Positions 1 through 6,049 of a stretch of 9,079 bases of DNA are shown piece by piece. The notes below the pieces were generated by a model. That model had not been told where the DNA came from and made no database searches. It saw nothing but the letters and a program-made list of their open reading frames with translations. Numbering within the stretch: the stretch's first letter is position 1; every line of letters starts with the position of its first letter. Made by a program: the position numbers and the translations under genes. The DNA is from an uncultured Oscillospiraceae bacterium (GTDB taxonomy: Bacteria > Bacillota > Clostridia > Oscillospirales > Oscillospiraceae), in assembly GCA_947631805.1 (NCBI GenBank), contig CANRNA010000056.1, positions 1 to 9,079 on the forward strand. The letters are read 5' to 3'.

Positions 1-623
1 ATGGCCAGCAGCCGCCCCACCGACACCGTCCGCCACAGCCGCACACCGGCCATGCCCATCAGAGCGCAGGCCGCCAGTGCCGCCGTGCCGATGCTCCGGC
101 GCTGCTCCGCCCCCTCCGTGGCCAGGCTGTCCGGCGTCAGGGCCGCGTCGAACAGATACGCGCACCCCCCGGCGAGTATCACCTCCAGAAAGACCCGCAC
201 CGTCCCCGGCAGGCCCCCCGTCTCCCCCCGGCCGTACAGCGCCCCGGTGACAGCCGCCGCCGCGGCGGCCGCCAGCGGCATGAACCAGGGCCGCTCCCGT
301 ATCTTCCGGCCCTGGGTGATAAAGCCCACCGTGAAGATGAGAAAGCTGGCGGCGATATACCGCACCGCCCCGAACAGGCCGCTCCCGGCGGCGTAGCCCA
401 TGGCTGTGCCCAGCAGGCATAGAAAGCCCCGCAGCCCCCATCCGGCGGCCGCCACCAGCCCCATGCCGAAGGGGCCCGGCCCGGCAAACAGGCGCCCCGC
501 CCCCATGGCCAGGGCCAGCAGGAAGATACCCCCGTCCCCCAGCCGCTTTTTCAAAGCCGGTCTCTGCCGGAAGACGCTCTCCCACGGGGCGCTGCGCGCC
601 GCCTGTCTCGTCCGTGCTGCCAT
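1..623 (-). CDS. spoIIE: Stage II sporulation protein E, N-terminal membrane part (partial, runs off left edge)
   Basis: Reading leftward from ATG at 623-621 gives 207 uninterrupted codons to the window edge. The product begins MAARTRQAARSAPWESVF, a basic cytoplasmic tail of about 30 residues, and then enters successive hydrophobic helices (roughly residues 31-47, 52-75, 80-103, 115-130, 147-163 and 180-195). The segment GRLFAGPGPFGMGLVAAAG at about residues 43-61 matches the conserved first transmembrane hairpin of clostridial SpoIIE, and the spacing of later helices also fits. Known SpoIIE is a PP2C-type serine phosphatase of about 800 residues. It sits in the polar septum, dephosphorylates SpoIIAA and so activates sigma-F in the forespore. 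The phosphatase domain would lie beyond the left edge and is not visible. The start is supported by GGAGG at 631-635, seven bases upstream. The assignment rests on recalled family pattern; another polytopic membrane protein is the alternative. Confidence 0.82.
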   Translation of the reverse strand, partial: MAARTRQAARSAPWESVFRQRPALKKRLGDGGIFLLALAMGAGRLFAGPGPFGMGLVAAAGWGLRGFLCLLGTAMGYAAGSGLFGAVRYIAASFLIFTVGFITQGRKIRERPWFMPLAAAAAAAVTGALYGRGETGGLPGTVRVFLEVILAGGCAYLFDAALTPDSLATEGAEQRRSIGTAALAACALMGMAGVRLWRTVSVGRLLA

Positions 624-657
624 GACTGTTCCTCCGTGTTTCTTGAAGATTAACATA

Positions 658-692
658 ATTATATCTCCCCTCCCCATCACATCCCGTCGTAA
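658..692 (-). promoter_or_regulatory. Possible spoIIE promoter (perfect -10, widely spaced -35)
   Basis: On the minus strand there is a perfect TATAAT at 663-658, 35 bases upstream of the spoIIE start codon. No good -35 lies at the usual 17-bp spacing; that position reads CGGGAT. A TTACGA at 692-687 lies 23 bp from the -10 and overlaps TACGACG, a weak match to a Spo0A box (TTCGNCA in this orientation). In Bacillus, spoIIE and spoIIG use sigma-A promoters with an overlong spacer of about 21-22 bp and Spo0A boxes near the -35. The spacing here is reminiscent of that but is not proof. The -10 is well supported; the -35 and the Spo0A site are speculative. Confidence 0.45.
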
Positions 693-733
693 CCTGTAGG
701 GAAAGGAAAAAATCCCCAAGCAGGAGGTAAACA

Positions 734-766
734 TAAAAAATCCCTCCCCCTTTTGCGGGGGAGGGA
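734..766 (-). terminator. Rho-independent terminator of the RND efflux gene
   Basis: TCCCTCCCCC at 741-750 and GGGGGAGGGA at 757-766 form a perfect 10-bp stem with a 6-base loop. On the minus strand the stem is followed at once by TTTTTT (740-735), then ATG. This is a classic intrinsic terminator for transcription leaving the gene whose stop codon is at 800-798, about 30 bases away. It also insulates spoIIE, which starts downstream on the same strand. On the plus strand there is no U-tract after the stem, so it works in one direction only. Confidence 0.93.
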
Positions 767-797
767 CGGAAGCGCGCGATCGCTTATTTATGATTTG

Positions 798-3700
798 TCA
801 CAGCTCGTCAAATTCCATGTCCTCGTCGGCGATGACCTCTATCTCCCGGCGGTTGAGCAGGTCGTAGATGCAGGGCACCACGAACAGCGTCATGACCGTG
901 GCGTACAGCAGTCCGCCGATGCAGACCACCGCCACCGGCTGCATGATGCTGGTGCCCACGTTCTTGCCCAGGGCCATCACGATCAGGCCCAGGATGGTGG
1001 TGAGGCTGGTCATGAAGATGGGCCGCATACGGGTCACGCCCGCCTCCACCAGGGCCTCCCGCCGCTCCATGCCGCCGGCCCGCAGCTGATTGACGTAGTC
1101 CACCAGCACGATGCCGTTGTTGACGATGATGCCCACCAGCATGACGAAGCCGATGATGGACACGATGCTCACGTCCATGTGGAATATCAGCAGGGCCGCG
1201 AAGCCGCCGGTGAAGGCCAGGGGGATGGTGAACATGACGATGAAGGGGCTCTTCAGGCTCTGGAACTGGGCCACCATGATGAAGTACACCAGCGCCACGC
1301 CGATGAGCAGCATGAGCATCAGGTCCTCTACCGCCTCCATGATGACCTCGTTCTCCCCGTCGAACTCGTAGGTGACCTCTCCGGGCAGCTCCAGGTCGGC
1401 CGTGGCCGCCTCCGCGTCGGCGGTGACCTTGGTCACGTTGTAGCCCTCGGCCAGGGAGGCGGTCACGGTCAGATACCGCCGCTGGTCGATGCGGCCGATA
1501 GTGGACATGCTGACGGTGGGCTCGATGGTGGCCACCTCGTCCAGCCGGAAGGAGCTCTCCTCCCCTTGGGCGTCAGTATAGGTAAAGGTATAGGCCGCCA
1601 AGTCCGCCAGGGTCATGCCGCTCTCGGTCTGGACCACCACATCCGCCGTGACGCCGCCCATCTGCATATCCATGGCGGTGGCGGAGTCGGTCAGGGCGGT
1701 GGCTATCTCCATGTATATCTGGGCCACGGTGTAGCCCTTTTCCATGGCGGCGTTCTTGTTCACGGACACGTGGTAGGCGCTCTCGGCGTCCTCCAGGCCG
1801 TCGCTGACCTCGGCCACGCCCTCCACGCCCTCCAGGGTGCGGGCCATAAGCCGGGCCGCCTCCTGCAGGTCCTCCATGTCCTCGCCGTAGAGATTCACGG
1901 CCACGCCGCTGCCGGTGAGCAGGCTCATGTCCATCATGGCCGAGTCATAGCGCACCTCGCATGCCAGGTCCGCGCACAGCTCCGCGGCCTGTTTTCCGGC
2001 CGCCGCGCCGGACGCGCCCTCCGGCAGGCCCACATACACCGTCACGTCATAGCCGCTCCCGCCGGTGCTCTCCAGCATGGTGCCGCCGCCCATCATGGCG
2101 CCCACGTACTCCACGTTGTCCACCGTCTGGATGCGCTCCAGGGCCTGATCCGCCACCGCGACGGCCTCGGCCCGCTCCATGTCCTCGGGCATATCCAGGG
2201 TGATGCTCACCGTGTTCATGTCTATCTCGGGCATGAAGCTGAAGCCCTTGTCCAGGGCCATCCAGCCGCTCACCCCCAGCAGCGCCACCGCCAGCAGCAG
2301 CACCACCCACTTATGGCGCAGGTTCCACCCCGCCAGGGCCCGGTAGCCCCGGTAGATGAAGCCCTCTTCCCGGGCGATCTTTTCCCGCTTGCCCCGCCGC
2401 CGGTCCCGGAGCATGCCCTTGGCCATGGCGGGGACCAGGGTCAGGGCGATGATGAGGCTGGCCATCAGGGCGTAGCTCATGGTCAGGGCCAGGTCGGTGA
2501 ACAGCTGGCGGGTGATGCCCTCCACGAACACGATGGGCAAAAACACGCAGACCGTCGTGAGCGTGGAAGAGGTGATGGCCCCCGCCACCTGGCTCGCGCC
2601 CTTCACCGCCGCCTGGACGGCGGTGGCTCCCTTGGCCCGCAGACGGTAGATGTTCTCGATGACCACGATGGAGTTGTCCACCAGCATGCCCACCGCCACC
2701 GCCAGGCCGGATAGGGATATCATGTTCAGCGTGACGCCGGAGAAATACATGAGCACGAAGGCGAAGATGACGCTCACCGGGATGCTCACCAGCGTGATGA
2801 ACGTGGGCCGCAGGTCCCGCAGGAACAAAAACAGGACGATCACCGCAAACAGGGCGCCGGTGAGCAGGCTCTCCATGATGGAGTCCACGATAAGGTAGAT
2901 ATAGTCCCCCTGGTCCATCAGGAAGATGAACTCCAGGCCGGGATACTGCTCCTCCAGCTGGTCGAACCGCTCCCGGAGGGCGTCGCTCACCTCGGCGGTG
3001 GCGGCGTTGGACTGCTTGTCGAAGGTGAGCATGACCCCGTCGGAGCCGTTGAGCTTGGCATACACGGACTCGGAGTTGTCGGTGATGAACACATCCGCCA
3101 CATCTCCCAGGTACACCGGGCCGATGGCGTCCTCCCCGGTGTCGAACATGAGCAGGCCCTTCAGCTCCTCCTCGTCGGTCATCTCGTCCCCCACGGATAT
3201 CATATAGCTGACCCCGTCCTCCTGCACATACCCGGCGGGCATGGAGAAGTTCTGGGCCCCCAGTATCTGGGCCACGTTGGCCATGGTGATGGCCCCGGTC
3301 ATATCCGCCTGCTCCAGGGCGTCCGCCCGGGAGCTCTCCAGGGCCTCCAGCCCGGACTCCACCTCCGCCAGGCCTGACTCCACCTCCGCGGCGTTGGCGT
3401 TTATCTCGTCGGCGGCCGCGGCCAGCTGGTTCAGGCCCTGGGCCCGGCCGGAGTTGAGGGCCGCCATGGCGTCGGACAGCTGGATGCTGCCACTCTCCAG
3501 CTGGGAGAGGGTGGCGTTCAGCTCGTCTATCCCGGCGTTCACCTGGTCAAGATTGCCCTGCTGCTCGGCTATCTGGGCCTGGAGGGCCGCCCGGTCCATG
3601 CCCTGGGCCGCCATCTGGGCGTTCAGGGCGTCCAGCCCGGCCTGGGCCTGGGCAAGCTGCTCCTCCAGCGCCGCCCGCTGGGCGGGGGCCGCCTCCACCT

Positions 3701-4850
3701 GGGCCTGGAGGGCAGGTATCTGCTCCTGGAGGGCGGCGAGGCCGCTCTGGGCCTCCGCCAGGGCTCCCTGGAGCTGAACCAGCTGGGCGGCCGCGTCCTC
3801 CCCGGCCTCCTCCCCCATAGCCTGGATGGCGGCTATCTGCTCCTGGAGCAGGGCGATCTGGCCCTGGAGCTCCGCCTCCTGGCCCTGGGCCTGGGCCAGC
3901 ATATCGGGCAGGGCGTCCAGCTGGGCGATACCGGCGTTCAGCTCGGCGATGCCGCTCTCCAGCTGGGCATAGCTGCTCTCCGCCTGCTGCAGGGACCCCA
4001 GCGCCGACTCAAGGGCCGACTTCGTCTCCTGCAGGCTGGCCAGCTGGGGCTCTATCTGCTGGCGGCCCTGCTCCACCTCCGCCTGCCGGGCGTCCAGCTC
4101 GGCCTGGGCGGAATAGGACTGGTTGAGCAGGCTCTGCTTGCTGCTGTCCAGCTCCGCCTGGGCGTTGGCAAGCTCCTCCTGGGCGTCCTCCAGCTCCGCC
4201 TTCGTGTCCTCCAGCTCGCTCTGGGCGTCGTCCAGCTTGCCGTTGACGGCGTCCACCAGGCGCTGGTTCACCGCGTCTATCTTCTCCTGGCTGATGATCA
4301 CATTCACCTGCCGGTATATGGACCCGCTGGCGGTCACGCTGGCCACCCCGGACACGCCCTCCAGCTTGGGGATGATGGTCTCGTCCAGGAAGTCGGAAAG
4401 CTCCGTGATGTCCATGTCGTCCTTGGACACGGCGGCGATGGCGATGGGGATGACGGAGGGATTTATCTTCAGCACGTAAGGGGCGCCCACGTTCTCGTCC
4501 CATGTCCCCTGCAGGGCGCTGATGCTCTGCTGGATATCCACCGCGACGGTGTCCAGGTTCACGGACTCCTCAAACTCCAGCACCACCAGGGAGTAGTTCT
4601 CCCGGGAGGAGGAGGTGACCTCCTTGATATGCTCCAATGTCGCCATGGACTGCTCCAGGGGCCTGGTGATCTCCGACTCCACGATCTCCGGGCTCTGGCC
4701 CGGATAGGTGGTCATGATCATCACGTAGGGGAAATCCATATTGGGGAACAGGTCGGGGGTCATGCGGGTAAAGGCCACCACCCCCAGGATGATGATCGCC
4801 AGGACCGCCACGAAGACAGTCAACGGTTTACGGACACTGAATTTCGACAT
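798..4850 (-). CDS. RND-family efflux permease with a large inserted coiled coil
   Basis: The 1350-residue product is an inner-membrane, proton-driven transporter of the AcrB/SwrC (HAE1-like) type. It opens with FSVRKPLTVFVAVLAIIILG (TM1), then the extracytoplasmic porter start FPNMDFPYVMIMTTYPGQSP at about 35-54. TM2-TM6 follow at about 650-810, with the TM4 signature GMLVDNSIVVIENI (721-734). The second half repeats the plan: TM7 about 846-865, a second porter domain to about 1170, and TM8-TM12 to about 1330, with TM10 VGIIVNNGIVLVDYVNQLR. Residues about 199-525 (positions 3276-4256) are an Ala/Gln/Leu/Glu-rich coiled coil absent from AcrB. It explains why the protein is about 300 residues longer than the usual 1000-1065. 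The start at 4850 is preferred over an upstream TTG because GAGGA lies ten bases before it (4865-4861) and the homologous N-terminus begins there. No membrane-fusion adaptor or outer-membrane partner gene is adjacent, and the gene appears to be transcribed alone. Its substrate cannot be inferred. Confidence 0.95.
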   Translation of the reverse strand: MSKFSVRKPLTVFVAVLAIIILGVVAFTRMTPDLFPNMDFPYVMIMTTYPGQSPEIVESEITRPLEQSMATLEHIKEVTSSSRENYSLVVLEFEESVNLDTVAVDIQQSISALQGTWDENVGAPYVLKINPSVIPIAIAAVSKDDMDITELSDFLDETIIPKLEGVSGVASVTASGSIYRQVNVIISQEKIDAVNQRLVDAVNGKLDDAQSELEDTKAELEDAQEELANAQAELDSSKQSLLNQSYSAQAELDARQAEVEQGRQQIEPQLASLQETKSALESALGSLQQAESSYAQLESGIAELNAGIAQLDALPDMLAQAQGQEAELQGQIALLQEQIAAIQAMGEEAGEDAAAQLVQLQGALAEAQSGLAALQEQIPALQAQVEAAPAQRAALEEQLAQAQAGLDALNAQMAAQGMDRAALQAQIAEQQGNLDQVNAGIDELNATLSQLESGSIQLSDAMAALNSGRAQGLNQLAAAADEINANAAEVESGLAEVESGLEALESSRADALEQADMTGAITMANVAQILGAQNFSMPAGYVQEDGVSYMISVGDEMTDEEELKGLLMFDTGEDAIGPVYLGDVADVFITDNSESVYAKLNGSDGVMLTFDKQSNAATAEVSDALRERFDQLEEQYPGLEFIFLMDQGDYIYLIVDSIMESLLTGALFAVIVLFLFLRDLRPTFITLVSIPVSVIFAFVLMYFSGVTLNMISLSGLAVAVGMLVDNSIVVIENIYRLRAKGATAVQAAVKGASQVAGAITSSTLTTVCVFLPIVFVEGITRQLFTDLALTMSYALMASLIIALTLVPAMAKGMLRDRRRGKREKIAREEGFIYRGYRALAGWNLRHKWVVLLLAVALLGVSGWMALDKGFSFMPEIDMNTVSITLDMPEDMERAEAVAVADQALERIQTVDNVEYVGAMMGGGTMLESTGGSGYDVTVYVGLPEGASGAAAGKQAAELCADLACEVRYDSAMMDMSLLTGSGVAVNLYGEDMEDLQEAARLMARTLEGVEGVAEVSDGLEDAESAYHVSVNKNAAMEKGYTVAQIYMEIATALTDSATAMDMQMGGVTADVVVQTESGMTLADLAAYTFTYTDAQGEESSFRLDEVATIEPTVSMSTIGRIDQRRYLTVTASLAEGYNVTKVTADAEAATADLELPGEVTYEFDGENEVIMEAVEDLMLMLLIGVALVYFIMVAQFQSLKSPFIVMFTIPLAFTGGFAALLIFHMDVSIVSIIGFVMLVGIIVNNGIVLVDYVNQLRAGGMERREALVEAGVTRMRPIFMTSLTTILGLIVMALGKNVGTSIMQPVAVVCIGGLLYATVMTLFVVPCIYDLLNRREIEVIADEDMEFDEL

Positions 4851-4860
4851 AGGTACGCCA

Positions 4861-4867
4861 TCCTCAC
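4861..4867 (-). promoter_or_regulatory. Ribosome binding site that sets the RND permease start
   Basis: The minus strand reads GTGAGGA at 4867-4861, followed ten bases later by ATG at 4850-4848. An in-frame TTG at 4910 would add 20 residues, but it has no Shine-Dalgarno sequence and the added residues are hydrophilic and unlike RND N-termini. Confidence 0.6.
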
Positions 4868-4913
4868 AAGTACTGAGCGGGTATAGGGATATCCATTCAT
4901 AATGATGCAATTA

Positions 4914-4942
4914 ATGATATCATAGCCCGGGACCGGGCACAA
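4914..4942 (-). promoter_or_regulatory. Probable promoter of the RND gene, with palindrome in the spacer
   Basis: On the minus strand TTGTGC (4942-4937) is followed after 17 bp by TATCAT (4919-4914), five of six matches to the -10 consensus; the -35 matches only in its TTG. An overlapping TATGAT at 4924-4919 is an alternative -10. The spacer contains a 6-bp inverted repeat, GCCCGG-GA-CCGGGC, at 4925-4938, which could be an operator. About 65 bases separate the -10 from the RND start codon. Confidence 0.45.
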
Positions 4943-5046
4943 CGGCCCGCACGGAAGTTTTACAAACTGTTCAAAATTCTGTCACCCTTCGCCGCTATAG
5001 GGAAAAACCTCCGCCCTCCAACGGGGCCCGCAGGGGGAAGATACTC

Positions 5047-5075
5047 TTTACAACCCCTGTCGGATATGGTAGAAT
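5047..5075 (+). promoter_or_regulatory. Sigma-A type promoter of the DUF308 gene
   Basis: TTTACA (5047-5052), a 17-bp spacer and TAGAAT (5070-5075) each match the vegetative consensus at five of six bases. Transcription would start near 5082, giving a leader of about 70 bases before the ATG at 5153. This also argues against an in-frame ATG at 5066, which lies inside the promoter. The leader holds CCGGC (5117-5121) and GCCGG (5130-5134), a small hairpin that ends five bases before the ribosome binding site. No attenuator is evident. Confidence 0.75.
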
Positions 5076-5152
5076 ATTTGTGCGTCCCGGCGCCCTATTC
5101 CGGGAAAACGACACGTCCGGCGCCCCTGTGCCGGCGGGAAAGGACGTTCATC

Positions 5153-5914
5153 ATGGCAAACAAGCAGACCGGCGCGGACAGCGGTTCCGCCGCGAAAAAG
5201 AGCGGCGTTCTCAACAACCCCGTCCGCAACCTCATCATCGCGGCCGTCGTGTGTCTGGTGCTGGGGGTGGCCTTTCTGACCGAGCCCCATTTCATCTACG
5301 ACTACTGCGGCTACGCCGTCGGCGGGCTGGTGTGTCTCATCGGCCTGGTGTATATCATCATCTACTTCTGCCGCAAGCCTGTCAGCGGCGTGTACCGGTC
5401 GGAGTTCGCCACCGGCGTCATGGTCCTGGCCGTGGGCGTTTACGTCATCGTCGCCAGCTTCCGGCCCGCCGCTCTGGGCCTGAGCATCACCCTCCGGCTG
5501 ATCGTGACGGCGCTGGGCGTGCTCATCGCGGCGGACGGGGTGATGAAGCTCCAGTACACCCTGGACCTGGCCAGGATGAAGTGCGGCTCCTGGTGGGTGG
5601 GCCTCATCACAAGCGCTCTGGGCATCGCCCTGGGCGTGCTCACCGCCATCGGCCTGGTGGACAGTTTCGGCGTGATGGTCATCCGGGGCCGGGACGACTT
5701 TGTGAACGCCATGCTGTTTCTGGGCATCGGCTTTTGCGTGAACGGCGTGCTGGACCTGTTGACCATGATCCTGGTGGCCGTCCGCAACCGGAAGGCGGCG
5801 AAGGCGGAGGCCGCCGCGGCGGCTGTCCCGGCGGCGGAGACGCCCGCTCCCGCCACCTATTATACCCCCACGCCCCCCGCCGCTCCTGCGGAGCCCCCCG
5901 CTCCCCAGCCCTGA
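5153..5914 (+). CDS. DUF308/HdeD-like polytopic membrane protein
   Basis: The 253-residue product has a short polar N-terminus with lysines at 15-16, then six hydrophobic helices at about 25-43, 52-72, 84-103, 110-132, 146-169 and 184-210. They are arranged as three similar helix pairs with small loops, the pattern of the DUF308 (HdeD-like) family. HdeD in E. coli is linked to acid resistance, but clostridial members have no established function and I assign none. The C-terminal 40 residues (about 214-253) are cytoplasmic or loose, rich in Ala and Pro, with a run of alanines and APAEPPAPQP at the end. The start at 5153 is chosen because AAAGGA (5139-5144) lies eight bases upstream and a promoter precedes it. 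The gene is transcribed divergently from the RND gene and has its own terminator, so it appears monocistronic. Confidence 0.82.
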   Translation: MANKQTGADSGSAAKKSGVLNNPVRNLIIAAVVCLVLGVAFLTEPHFIYDYCGYAVGGLVCLIGLVYIIIYFCRKPVSGVYRSEFATGVMVLAVGVYVIVASFRPAALGLSITLRLIVTALGVLIAADGVMKLQYTLDLARMKCGSWWVGLITSALGIALGVLTAIGLVDSFGVMVIRGRDDFVNAMLFLGIGFCVNGVLDLLTMILVAVRNRKAAKAEAAAAAVPAAETPAPATYYTPTPPAAPAEPPAPQP

Positions 5915-5928
5915 CATCCGCTGATAAT

Positions 5929-5960
5929 GGAAGCCCGGTATATCCGCCGGGCTTCCTTTT
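5929..5960 (+). terminator. Rho-independent terminator after the DUF308 gene
   Basis: GGAAGCCCGG (5929-5938) pairs perfectly with CCGGGCTTCC (5947-5956) around an 8-base loop, followed by TTTT (5957-5960). It lies 14 bases after the TGA at 5912-5914. The U-tract is short, but the 10-bp GC-rich stem is strong. It separates this gene from murC, which has its own promoter just downstream. Confidence 0.88.
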
Positions 5961-5963
5961 GCG

Positions 5964-5993
5964 GCGAAAAGCGCTTGTAAAATCCCTTTTCGC
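5964..5993 (+). repeat. Inverted repeat flanking the murC -35 element
   Basis: GCGAAAAG (5964-5971) and CTTTTCGC (5986-5993) are perfect 8-bp inverted repeats separated by 14 bases. The intervening segment contains the -35 hexamer at 5975-5980, and the right arm falls in the spacer. Such placement would suit an operator. No regulator is identified, and in DNA form the site may have another role. Confidence 0.5.
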
Positions 5994-6003
5994 AGAATAT
6001 AAT
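5975..6003 (+). promoter_or_regulatory. Sigma-A type promoter of murC
   Basis: TTGTAA (5975-5980, four of six), a 17-bp spacer and a perfect TATAAT (5998-6003). The expected start of transcription is near 6010, giving a leader of about 40 bases before the murC ATG at 6050. Confidence 0.82.
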
Positions 6004-6036
6004 ATATCGACTTTATCATCTATCGACCGTTTTTAT

Positions 6037-6040
6037 GGAG
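6037..6040 (+). promoter_or_regulatory. Ribosome binding site that decides the murC start
   Basis: GGAG lies nine bases before the ATG at 6050. An in-frame ATG at 6035 overlaps this site and has only AT-rich, SD-free sequence before it. The downstream ATG is therefore the better start, giving a protein beginning MAAFEAYLVPGKRGYLIG. Confidence 0.65.
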
Positions 6041-6049
6041 TTCAAGACG

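Noticed and set aside
1..396. A plus-strand frame of 131 codons at the left edge
   Set aside because: It is antisense to spoIIE, whose membrane-helix pattern and ribosome binding site are far better supported.
721..734. A strong AGGAGGT sequence on the plus strand between spoIIE and the RND gene
   Set aside because: No ATG, GTG or TTG follows at a usable distance and the sequence runs into the terminator stem, so no small gene is supported.
776..783. GCGATCGC palindrome near the RND stop codon
   Set aside because: It is a single copy with no further structure, which is expected by chance in GC-rich DNA.
753..2714. A 653-codon open frame on the plus strand opposite the RND gene, rich in His, Asp and Gly
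   Set aside because: Its composition is the usual antisense reflection of GC-rich codons. It lacks a ribosome binding site and recognisable domains, and it lies fully within a certain RND gene.
3276..4256. Long low-complexity segment considered as a separate gene or a fused domain from a phage tape-measure protein
   Set aside because: The frame is continuous with RND sequence on both sides and the flanks resume at matching positions of the RND fold, so it is an insertion within the pump.
5048..6019. A 323-codon minus-strand frame opposite the DUF308 gene
   Set aside because: It crosses a clear promoter and a clear terminator of the plus-strand gene, and its low-complexity His/Asp/Gly-rich content is typical of antisense frames.
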